Assembly: GCA_023425485.1 (NCBI GenBank)
Contig: JAFACO010000441.1
Coordinates: forward strand, 1 to 5,481
Origin: Bacillota bacterium
GTDB taxonomy: Bacteria > Bacillota > Clostridia > Lachnospirales > Lachnospiraceae
DNA length: 5,481 nucleotides
Reading direction: 5' to 3'
Shown here: one piece after another, positions 1-4,971 of the stretch
Position numbering within the stretch: the first letter of the stretch is position 1
Layout: each line of letters starts with the position of its first letter
Program-made: the position numbers and the translations under genes
Notes under the pieces: generated by a model
Database searches by the model: none
What the model was told of the DNA's origin: nothing
The model's input: only the letters and a program-made list of their open reading frames with translations

Positions 1-470
1 GAATTAGACAACACAACAAACTTGAAACCATTCTTGTTTGCATAAACTTGTGCTTGTGACCCTGCTGAACCTTTAATCACAAATCCTTTCATAGGTGTGT
101 GAAATTGTCCAGCGCGCTCATAACCGAGCGCATACTTACCAATGGAGGTTACTGAACTGGGAACGACAATACTAACTAACGAATTACATCCCCAAAAAGC
201 CTCTTCCCCTATTATTTTTACGCTGTTAGGGATGGATACCGATGTTATCTCATAGCGACTATAGAATGCACCTTTTCCAATTTCGGTTACTTCGTTTGGT
301 ATAATAACATTTTCTGGACCTGGACTACCAAATTCATCACCATAATAAACTAAAACTCCATCTTGAATGTTAAAATCACTTGTGGCAGCTTTTATAGACA
401 AAGTAAAGCTTGGAACAATCCCCCAAAACACACATAGTGCTACTACTATTGATAAAACTTTCTTCTTCAT
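1..470 (-). CDS. Secreted BspA-like leucine-rich repeat protein, N-terminal part
   Basis: The reading frame starts with ATG at 470-468 and stays open to the left edge (156 codons), so the C-terminus is missing. Residues 1-29 form a Sec signal peptide: the lysine-rich start MKKK, a hydrophobic core (VLSIVVALCVFWGIV), and a probable cut after the IKA at 26-28. From about residue 38 come LRR_5 (BspA-type) repeats with a spacing of about 23 residues: VIIPNEVTEIGKGAF (55-69), VSIPNSVKIIGEEAF (78-92) and IVVPSSVTSIGKYAL (101-115). A capping segment follows (FVIKGSAGSQAQVYA, 130-144), which in this family ends a repeat block. Such proteins are exported and often carry further wall-binding or Ig-like domains after the repeats; none is visible here. 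A GGAAG ribosome site lies 9 bases before the start codon. The family call is firm. The ligand or surface role cannot be read from the sequence. Confidence 0.9.
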   Translation of the reverse strand, partial: MKKKVLSIVVALCVFWGIVPSFTLSIKAATSDFNIQDGVLVYYGDEFGSPGPENVIIPNEVTEIGKGAFYSRYEITSVSIPNSVKIIGEEAFWGCNSLVSIVVPSSVTSIGKYALGYERAGQFHTPMKGFVIKGSAGSQAQVYANKNGFKFVVLSN

Positions 471-510
471 AATATAATTCTTCCTTTAAAATTATTTAAA
501 TGCTAACAAC

Positions 511-538
511 AATATAGATTAGCTGGTTACTATGCCAA
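511..538 (-). promoter_or_regulatory. Probable sigma-A promoter of the leucine-rich repeat gene
   Basis: Read on the minus strand, TTGGCA (538-533, five of six consensus bases) is followed after 16 bases by TATATT (516-511, five of six). This would start transcription near 504 and give a leader of about 35 bases carrying the GGAAG ribosome site at about 480-484. It lies downstream of the terminator at 631-688, so the gene is probably its own transcription unit. Confidence 0.5.
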
Positions 539-630
539 CTTTATATCTTATTTCAAAGACTAATATAGTGAGGTAGTATATGAATTCTCTATTCATTGTT
601 TATGTTTTAATTGTATAATTTGTGGACTAG

Positions 631-688
631 AAAAAACATGTCGTCAAGTGAGAAATTATAGGACTAAACTTCTCGCTTGACGACATGT
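631..688 (-). terminator. Intrinsic terminator of the XRE/TPR regulator gene
   Basis: Two 19-base arms (636-654 and 670-688) are complementary except for one position (649/675), around a 15-base loop. On the minus strand the hairpin is followed at once by six T (636-631, with the first T inside the stem), as in a Rho-independent terminator. It lies 55 bases past the stop codon of the regulator at 743. The odd position is an A-C mismatch in the minus-strand RNA but a U-G wobble in the plus-strand RNA. No long T-run follows on the plus side, so termination is expected mainly for leftward transcripts. Confidence 0.8.
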
Positions 689-742
689 AATTTTGATTGA
701 AGCACTGTAAAAATGCCTTAATTATAATATGGTTTTAATCAA

Positions 743-1672
743 TCATAGCTCTATTCCAAACTTATCTTGGGTGTAGAGCTTTATTATTTCTGCCTTTTGG
801 TAGTTCTCAATTATGTATAGACCATAATATGCTTGCTTTAATAAAGGCAAACAAATCTCCTTTTGACCTATCTCATAGTAAGCGTAAGCTTTGTTGAAAA
901 TCAAGTAAGGCAAGACCGACAACACCTTAGTATCTCTACAAACCTTAATGCCAATATCACAGATGTCAATAACCTCTACATGCTTACCTTGTTTACCTAA
1001 GTATATTGAAAGATTATACAATACCATAGTATACAATTCCATCTTTTCCTGATGGTCTTTATATAAATCCTCCATATTGAATTTTAGTTCATATAGAATT
1101 TTAATACCCATATCTATATCGCCTGAAAATAAATAAGCCTGCGCCATACGATTTATAATTTTCATTTCCTCTAAGGTCAAAAGATACTCACGTATTTTAT
1201 TAACATCAAATTTATTTATTGTTATTTGAATTGCTTCTTGTAAAAGGTTCAAGATAGAAATAAAGCATTCCAGAGTAAGCATGTCACCAGACATATACAA
1301 CTTGTAAGATGCAAGTGATGACAGATAAAACTGATGATTTAAGCCTCTCTGAAACTGAATATCTTTTGACATTGCTTTAAGCAATATTTCAGCTTCATTA
1401 AGCTTACGTTTATCTAATAATGAAGCCACTTCGTTCCTTTTCTGATAACATTCGTATTCCTGTGCACCCATAAAAGAATCAAAGTAGTCATTTGTAGACG
1501 ATCCTAATTTCTGCATTATAGCCGTCAAATTCGGATAGGTTAAAATCGTAGTCCCAGACTCAGCTCTTGAAAGTGTTTGAGGTGAACAAATACCCTCGCT
1601 AAGCTTTTCCTGCGATAATCCTCTGGCAGTTCTAAGTTTTCTAATTAAATTACCTATTTCATAAACAGCCAT
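743..1672 (-). CDS. XRE-family regulator with TPR-like C-terminal half (RNPP-like)
   Basis: A 309-residue cytoplasmic transcription regulator. Residues 6-60 are an XRE/Cro-type helix-turn-helix: IGNLIRKLRTARGLSQEKLS, then the recognition helix region SPQTLSRAESG (30-40), then YPNLTAIMQKLG. The rest (about 75-309) is all-helical with TPR-like units, for example around 84-103, 174-205, 214-247 and 254-287 (paired Leu/Ala/Tyr positions such as NKAYAYYEIGQ). Length and order match the RNPP group (PlcR, Rgg, PrgX relatives), in which the TPR half binds a small peptide. Peptide binding here is inference, and no obvious pheromone gene lies next to it. The start is supported by AAAGGAG (1689-1683) 10 bases upstream of the ATG. 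It is transcribed away from the PadR operon and ends in the hairpin at 631-688. Its targets are unknown. The leucine-rich repeat gene downstream has its own promoter and could be one. Confidence 0.85.
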   Translation of the reverse strand: MAVYEIGNLIRKLRTARGLSQEKLSEGICSPQTLSRAESGTTILTYPNLTAIMQKLGSSTNDYFDSFMGAQEYECYQKRNEVASLLDKRKLNEAEILLKAMSKDIQFQRGLNHQFYLSSLASYKLYMSGDMLTLECFISILNLLQEAIQITINKFDVNKIREYLLTLEEMKIINRMAQAYLFSGDIDMGIKILYELKFNMEDLYKDHQEKMELYTMVLYNLSIYLGKQGKHVEVIDICDIGIKVCRDTKVLSVLPYLIFNKAYAYYEIGQKEICLPLLKQAYYGLYIIENYQKAEIIKLYTQDKFGIEL

Positions 1673-1682
1673 ATCTTCAGTG

Positions 1683-1689
1683 CTCCTTT
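1683..1689 (-). promoter_or_regulatory. Ribosome binding site of the XRE/TPR regulator
   Basis: AAAGGAG on the minus strand, 10 bases before the ATG at 1672-1670. It supports that start codon for the 309-residue protein. Confidence 0.75.
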
Positions 1690-1738
1690 CAGCATTAGTA
1701 AAATGATTGCACGTTATTTATACATTAATTAGTCCAAT

Positions 1739-1768
1739 ATTATAACAAAATTAGATAGAATACAACAA
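1739..1768 (-). promoter_or_regulatory. Possible promoter of the XRE/TPR regulator
   Basis: On the minus strand a perfect -10 TATAAT (1744-1739) lies 18 bases after TTGTTG (1768-1763), a weak -35 that matches only the TTG half of the consensus. Transcription would start near 1732, giving a leader of about 60 bases. The region is AT-rich, so a chance TATAAT is quite possible. Confidence 0.4.
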
Positions 1769-1923
1769 TAGCAGTTTAATAATGGTGAATCATACTATGG
1801 CACTTCCACAGGAGACTGTATCAACGAACTGAAGTCAATGACTCATGGTATGATTTAGATGTCGGTTGTACATAAAAATCAGCTGCTAGGAGTGACACCT
1901 TATAGGAAAGTCGGACAATGAGA
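1769..1923. other. Gene-free spacer with a possible coding remnant and an imperfect inverted repeat
   Basis: This is the middle of a 487-base gene-free divergent region (1673-2159). On the plus strand a frame is open from 1772 to a TAG at 1856-1858. It reads like protein (GESYYGTSTGDC, then INELKSMTHGMI) but has no start codon or ribosome site, so it may be the tail of a decayed gene. A second short frame (1859-1921, 20 residues) also lacks a ribosome site. An imperfect inverted repeat (1788-1800 with 1843-1855, 11 of 13 positions) spans the remnant. I do not recognise the sequence and assign no function. Confidence 0.25.
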
Positions 1924-1935
1924 GCAAACGTTTGC
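1924..1935. promoter_or_regulatory. Perfect 12-bp palindrome, LacI/PurR-like operator candidate
   Basis: GCAAACGTTTGC is its own reverse complement. It has the central CpG and the CAAACGTTTG core typical of operators of LacI/GalR-family regulators; the known E. coli PurR box has this same core. It sits 22 bases upstream of the -35 of the PadR operon, where a bound protein could repress or activate. No LacI-family gene is in the window, so the regulator would be encoded elsewhere. Confidence 0.4.
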
Positions 1936-1957
1936 CAATATAATATGGAAAAATTTG

Positions 1958-1986
1958 TTGACATTACTTATATATTAGCGTAATAT
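1958..1986 (+). promoter_or_regulatory. Sigma-A promoter of the PadR-amidohydrolase operon
   Basis: A perfect -35 TTGACA (1958-1963) is separated by an ideal 17-base spacer from TAATAT (1981-1986, four of six consensus bases). Transcription should start near 1993, leaving a leader of about 165 bases before the padR start codon. I see no riboswitch or attenuator fold in that leader. It is the best promoter in the window and is overlapped by repeats that look like an operator. Confidence 0.7.
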
Positions 1987-1989
1987 ATA
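1969..1989. promoter_or_regulatory. Inverted repeat over the -10, candidate PadR operator
   Basis: Nine-base arms TATATATTA (1969-1977) and TAATATATA (1981-1989) are exact reverse complements around the centre GCG. The site covers the end of the promoter spacer and the whole -10. PadR-family proteins are dimeric winged-helix repressors that often bind AT-rich palindromes in their own promoters, so autoregulation is the natural inference. The AT-only arms weaken the evidence. Confidence 0.45.
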
Positions 1990-2024
1990 TCAAAGTAATA
2001 TATATCAAAATAATATGTTATGCT
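1980..2024 (+). repeat. Tandem 15-bp repeat at the operon start site
   Basis: GTAATATATATCAAA occurs twice head to tail without any change (1980-1994 and 1995-2009). A third, degenerate copy follows (2010-2024, beginning ATAATATGTTATG). The repeats run from the -10 through the predicted start site. A period of 15 bases is not a whole number of helix turns, so successive copies would face different sides of the DNA. They may be extra half-sites for PadR or simple sequence slippage. Confidence 0.7.
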
Positions 2025-2147
2025 GATATAAACAAAGAACTATTACAAAATACAAAGCGTAAATTACTATCGCCCAAGGTTATTAATCCTACAATTTTGC
2101 AACGACCAAAGTATGTATAAATAAAAACAGAATATAAGAAAAGAGAC

Positions 2148-2154
2148 AAAGGAG
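2148..2154 (+). promoter_or_regulatory. Ribosome binding site of the PadR gene
   Basis: AAAGGAG lies only five bases before the ATG at 2160, slightly close but workable. It supports the annotated start. Confidence 0.7.
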
Positions 2155-2159
2155 TTTTT

Positions 2160-2714
2160 ATGATAAAAGCAAGCAATACCTTCTATATAATACTTGGTAC
2201 CTTAAGCTTAGGTACTAAATCCGGTTATGACATCAAAAAAAGAATCGAAAGATCTACCGGTGAATTCTTTAGTATTAACTACGGTCAGATTTATCCTATG
2301 TTAAAAATCATGGTGGAAGAGGGATATGCTGTTTTGCTTCCCGATGACGATAACTCCAAACATGACCGCAAAGTATATGAAATTACAAAGAAAGGAGAGG
2401 AAGAATTTCTGGAATGGCTGTGGCTGCCGGTTAATTACAACAATCCAAAGGGAAATGAATTATTGGTTAAGCTGTTTTTCGGCAGATTTTTGCCAGTAGA
2501 GGAAAATATTCGCAGGCTAAAGGAATTTAAAAATGTATTAACAGGTTATTTACATAATACGAATCTGACGGAAGAAGATGTAGAAGTACGGATGTCAAAC
2601 GATCCGCAGTATGATTATTCAATGATTGCGGTAAGGCATGGGCAGCTGATGATACAAATGAAAATCGACTGGTGTAATGAATGTCTGGAAAGGTTAAATA
2701 AAAAGCTAAGATAA
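2160..2714 (+). CDS. PadR-family transcriptional repressor
   Basis: A 184-residue cytoplasmic DNA-binding protein. The N-terminal winged helix (about 8-90) carries the family signature: ILGTLSLGTKSGYDIKK (11-27), then NYGQIYPMLKIMVEEGY (40-56), then the wing with HDRKVYEITKKGEEEFLEWL (68-87). The C-terminal half (about 95-180) is the helical Vir/AphA-type dimerisation domain and includes the characteristic RHGQLMIQMKIDWCNECLERL stretch (159-179). Length is normal for the two-domain PadR subfamily. It is the first gene of an operon; the amidohydrolase starts 67 bases after its stop with no terminator between. A strong promoter with an inverted repeat on its -10 lies upstream, so it probably represses itself and the next gene and is released by a small molecule. 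The family is certain. The ligand and the operator assignment are inference. Confidence 0.93.
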   Translation: MIKASNTFYIILGTLSLGTKSGYDIKKRIERSTGEFFSINYGQIYPMLKIMVEEGYAVLLPDDDNSKHDRKVYEITKKGEEEFLEWLWLPVNYNNPKGNELLVKLFFGRFLPVEENIRRLKEFKNVLTGYLHNTNLTEEDVEVRMSNDPQYDYSMIAVRHGQLMIQMKIDWCNECLERLNKKLR

Positions 2715-2767
2715 TTAGGAAAAAAACAAAAGTCTTGTATAAGAGGTAAAAAAGCTGGCATGTTCAT

Positions 2768-2773
2768 AAGGAG
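2768..2773 (+). promoter_or_regulatory. Ribosome binding site of the amidohydrolase
   Basis: AAGGAG lies eight bases before the ATG at 2782. An ATG at 2777 is also near this site, but it is in another frame and meets a stop after three codons, so 2782 is the start. Confidence 0.75.
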
Positions 2774-2781
2774 AAGATGAA

Positions 2782-4011
2782 ATGGTAAAGCTTAAAAGAA
2801 TACTTGCGATTATTATTATATTGTTACTTGTAGGGTCCTGTAGTAAAACGGAGGAAGTACCTGCCAATATAGAGGAAGGTAAAATAGTGCTTTCTAACTG
2901 TAGCATAATAGACGGTACTGGTGCGGCACCTGTAAAGGGAAAAAAAATCTACATAAAAGACGGTGTTATTGAAAAAATCGTTACGGAAGAGAAGTCAGAT
3001 ACTTCAGAGGGGTATCAACAAATTGACTTAGAAGGAGCTGTAGTATTACCGGGTTTTATCAACACCCATGTACACTGTATGTTTTCAGAGAAAGCCCTTA
3101 AAACTTGGCTTCTCCATGGAGTTACTACAATACGGGAAATGGCAGCCAGAGACGGGACAGATTTTATAGGTGACAGAGACCGTCTCAACCCAAATAACGG
3201 GATCGCGAGAATTTGTACCTCTACACCACCTTTAACGGCACCAGGTGGATATATACCTCCTCTGGGTGTAGCAGTTGCTTCTAAGGATGAGGCAGCAGTA
3301 AAGACGCAGGAATATATGGATATGAATCCGGTTGTTATTAAAATTGCTATCGAAGATGACCTGCAGGGCAAGACCTGGAATATGTTAACGGAAGAAGAGA
3401 TTAAAAGTATAACAGAGACTGCTCATGCAGGCGGCAAACGGGTAGCTGCCCATATATCACATGCAAGAAATCTGCCTTTGGCACTTAAGGGCGGCGTGGA
3501 TGAGATATCTCATATGGTAGTGGAACCTGTAAGTCAGGAGATAATTGAGGATATCATTAAGAAGGGCATTTACTGGGTACCCACACTGGAATTGTGGAAA
3601 GGAATTAGCAACCGCTATGGAGGGGATTGGGAGAAGAATGCCATATCTAATTTGTCTCTTTTTTATGAAGCGGGAGGGCTTATTGCCCTTGGTACCGACT
3701 ATAACGGTTTTAGCATGGAATTTGACGGAGGTATGCCGGTAACTGAGATTGAATTAATGAAAGAAGCCGGAATGTCCAATATGGATATTATTATAGCAGC
3801 AACCAGAAATGCCTCAGTAGTATGCGGAATGGATACACAAATCGGCACTTTGGAAGCTGGCAAAATTGCGGATATAATTGTGGTGAAGGAAGACCCATTA
3901 AAAGATCTTAAGGCCTTGGAATCGATATATATGGTTATACATAACGGAAGTATTGCTGTAATTAATGAAGATAGAACTGGTCCTTCGGAAGGGGATATCT
4001 TGCAAGATTGA
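2782..4011 (+). CDS. Lipoprotein amidohydrolase (prolidase/imidazolonepropionase-like)
   Basis: A 409-residue metal-dependent hydrolase of the amidohydrolase superfamily (COG1228-like). Residues 1-20 are a lipoprotein signal: MVKLKR, a hydrophobic core, and the lipobox VGSC with the lipidated Cys20. The enzyme should therefore sit on the outer face of the membrane. The ligands of a binuclear centre are all visible: HxH in GFINTHVHCM (His96, His98), the probably carboxylated Lys187 in VVIKIAI, His224 in VAAHISH, His244 in EISHM and Asp306 in LGTDYNGF. The C-terminal strand region GTLEAGKIADIIVV (355-368) is also typical. Relatives cleave Xaa-Pro or Xaa-Arg/Lys dipeptides or cyclic amides such as imidazolonepropionate; the substrate here cannot be told. 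It follows the PadR gene by 67 bases and is probably controlled by it. It ends 16 bases before a hairpin terminator. Catalytic competence is likely because no ligand is missing. Confidence 0.9.
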   Translation: MVKLKRILAIIIILLLVGSCSKTEEVPANIEEGKIVLSNCSIIDGTGAAPVKGKKIYIKDGVIEKIVTEEKSDTSEGYQQIDLEGAVVLPGFINTHVHCMFSEKALKTWLLHGVTTIREMAARDGTDFIGDRDRLNPNNGIARICTSTPPLTAPGGYIPPLGVAVASKDEAAVKTQEYMDMNPVVIKIAIEDDLQGKTWNMLTEEEIKSITETAHAGGKRVAAHISHARNLPLALKGGVDEISHMVVEPVSQEIIEDIIKKGIYWVPTLELWKGISNRYGGDWEKNAISNLSLFYEAGGLIALGTDYNGFSMEFDGGMPVTEIELMKEAGMSNMDIIIAATRNASVVCGMDTQIGTLEAGKIADIIVVKEDPLKDLKALESIYMVIHNGSIAVINEDRTGPSEGDILQD

Positions 4012-4027
4012 CCTGGAATCAAGCTTT

Positions 4028-4068
4028 ACAAAACCTCTAAACCTTAAGATAAGGCTTAGAGGTTTTGT
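4028..4068. terminator. Bidirectional terminator between convergent genes
   Basis: Arms of 13 bases (4028-4040 and 4056-4068) pair perfectly. The stem continues, after one A-C mismatch, with five more pairs (4042-4046 with 4050-4054) around the three-base loop AGA. The outer stem holds A4 on one side and T4 on the other, so CCTCTAA...TTAGAGG is followed by TTTTGT on both strands. It lies 16 bases past the amidohydrolase stop and 45 bases past the stop of the converging gene at 4114, and can serve both. Confidence 0.8.
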
Positions 4069-4113
4069 ATGAATTAGTTATTGCATACAATTTTGTATCA
4101 TTCTTAATCTTAA

Positions 4114-4878
4114 TTAATTTCCATATTGCTTATACACATAAGGCAGGATTACATATGTAACATCGTCGGCAGCAATGGTATTTGTGTGGATTTCAGGCTT
4201 AAGCCATTGATATAAATGATGTGCCTTGTCACAAGGATTTTTATAACAATTCTGACACTTGTCAACGCCGTTTTCCGAGGCACATTTTAATGAATCGCAG
4301 TTAAAGCCTTTATCTAATCCCCCTGTATGACAGCCATCACATAACTTCATATCATCGCCCCAATACCCTCCATCACCTATACCTCCGGCATATATGCGTA
4401 TCAGCCTTTCTTTTAACTCCGCCCGGAACTCCTCGCTGATTGTTCCGCCGTTATAATGAACACACAAATCGCATCGTTGTCCGCAACTGGCATAGACCGC
4501 CTGCTCTTTTGGAAACGGCTTTCGATTAGGCTTTTTCTTAATTAAAACTAGCTGCTTTACAGCTTCAAGCGTAGGTAAATCGGTAACAGAAATAAACATC
4601 CATTTGCCGTCATGATATGTTTTACTATTATCATATTTTTCCTGTATCTTCTGCGGAAATTCATTGCGCCGTGCCTCAAATATCTCACGTTCTGCTTTTC
4701 CGAAAATAATGAGAAAATCATAACAGTTTTCGTGTATGTGAATAGAAAGTACCGTTTTCCCGCTGCTGCGGAACTTTAATTCATCTTTGCCGTTGCCCAC
4801 TTCATCCAAAGCATACTTTCCTCGCAGGAAGAGCATGGTTTCCTCGCTTACCTTTTGAAGTTCTGTCTTTTTATTCAA
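4114..4878 (-). CDS. DUF3788-like and cysteine-rich DUF3795-like fusion protein, TTG start
   Basis: A soluble protein of unknown function, 254 residues from the start chosen here. The frame is open further, and a TTG at 4893-4891 would give 259 residues. I prefer the TTG at 4878-4876 because GGAGG (4891-4887) lies eight bases before it; the only nearby ATG is out of frame. Numbered from the longer form, residues 15-120 look like DUF3788 (LKFRSSGKTVLSIHIHENCY, then FLIIFGKAEREIFE, then DGKWMFI and VKQLVLIKKKPNRK). Residues 133-225 resemble DUF3795: CGQRCDLC (137-144), LCDGC (184-188) and further cysteines at 199, 204, 213, 216 and 221. That makes ten cysteines after residue 130, which suggests bound zinc or an iron-sulfur cluster. 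There is no signal peptide. A DNA glycosylase gene ends 93 bases upstream in the same direction, so co-transcription is possible. The domain names come from memory of these families. Confidence 0.8.
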   Translation of the reverse strand: MNKKTELQKVSEETMLFLRGKYALDEVGNGKDELKFRSSGKTVLSIHIHENCYDFLIIFGKAEREIFEARRNEFPQKIQEKYDNSKTYHDGKWMFISVTDLPTLEAVKQLVLIKKKPNRKPFPKEQAVYASCGQRCDLCVHYNGGTISEEFRAELKERLIRIYAGGIGDGGYWGDDMKLCDGCHTGGLDKGFNCDSLKCASENGVDKCQNCYKNPCDKAHHLYQWLKPEIHTNTIAADDVTYVILPYVYKQYGN

Positions 4879-4886
4879 GGTTGCAT

Positions 4887-4891
4887 CCTCC
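4887..4891 (-). promoter_or_regulatory. Ribosome binding site that decides the TTG start
   Basis: GGAGG on the minus strand lies eight bases before TTG (4878-4876). It overlaps the alternative upstream TTG at 4893-4891, which has no good site of its own. This argues for the 254-residue form of the downstream protein. Confidence 0.65.
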
Positions 4892-4971
4892 AATCAACCC
4901 GTTAAGGGATTTGTTTGTATTAACCCACTAATTTATTACCAACTCAAATTTTTAAAAAAGCGTATATTGTT

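Noticed and set aside
627..686. A 19-residue minus-strand frame starting MSSSEKF, a possible pheromone peptide downstream of the RNPP-like regulator
   Set aside because: It is made almost wholly of the terminator hairpin, has no ribosome site and no secretion signal.
1859..1921. A 20-residue plus-strand frame starting MSVVHKN in the divergent spacer
   Set aside because: There is no ribosome site or hydrophobic signal, and such a short frame is expected by chance.
1987..2159. Long leader of the PadR operon as a possible riboswitch or T-box
   Set aside because: I found no convincing stem-loops, T-box motif or leader terminator in it; it is simply AT-rich.
2715..2906. Minus-strand frame of 63 codons over the PadR-amidohydrolase junction
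   Set aside because: It lies opposite the ribosome site and lipoprotein signal of the plus-strand gene; the hydrophobic stretch is the shadow of that signal.
3015..3371. Minus-strand frame of 118 codons opposite the amidohydrolase
   Set aside because: It is the antisense shadow of a well-supported enzyme whose metal ligands lie in the plus frame.
3545..3742. Plus-strand frame of 65 codons inside the amidohydrolase
   Set aside because: It is an out-of-frame overlap with no ribosome site or recognisable domain.
3699..4022. Minus-strand frame of 107 codons running over the amidohydrolase end
   Set aside because: It is antisense to conserved residues including Asp306 and has no family features.
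4902..4971. Possible separate promoter for the DUF3788/DUF3795 gene (TTGAGT with a TTAATA-like -10)
   Set aside because: The -10 matches only about half of the consensus and there is no terminator after the glycosylase gene, so read-through is equally likely.
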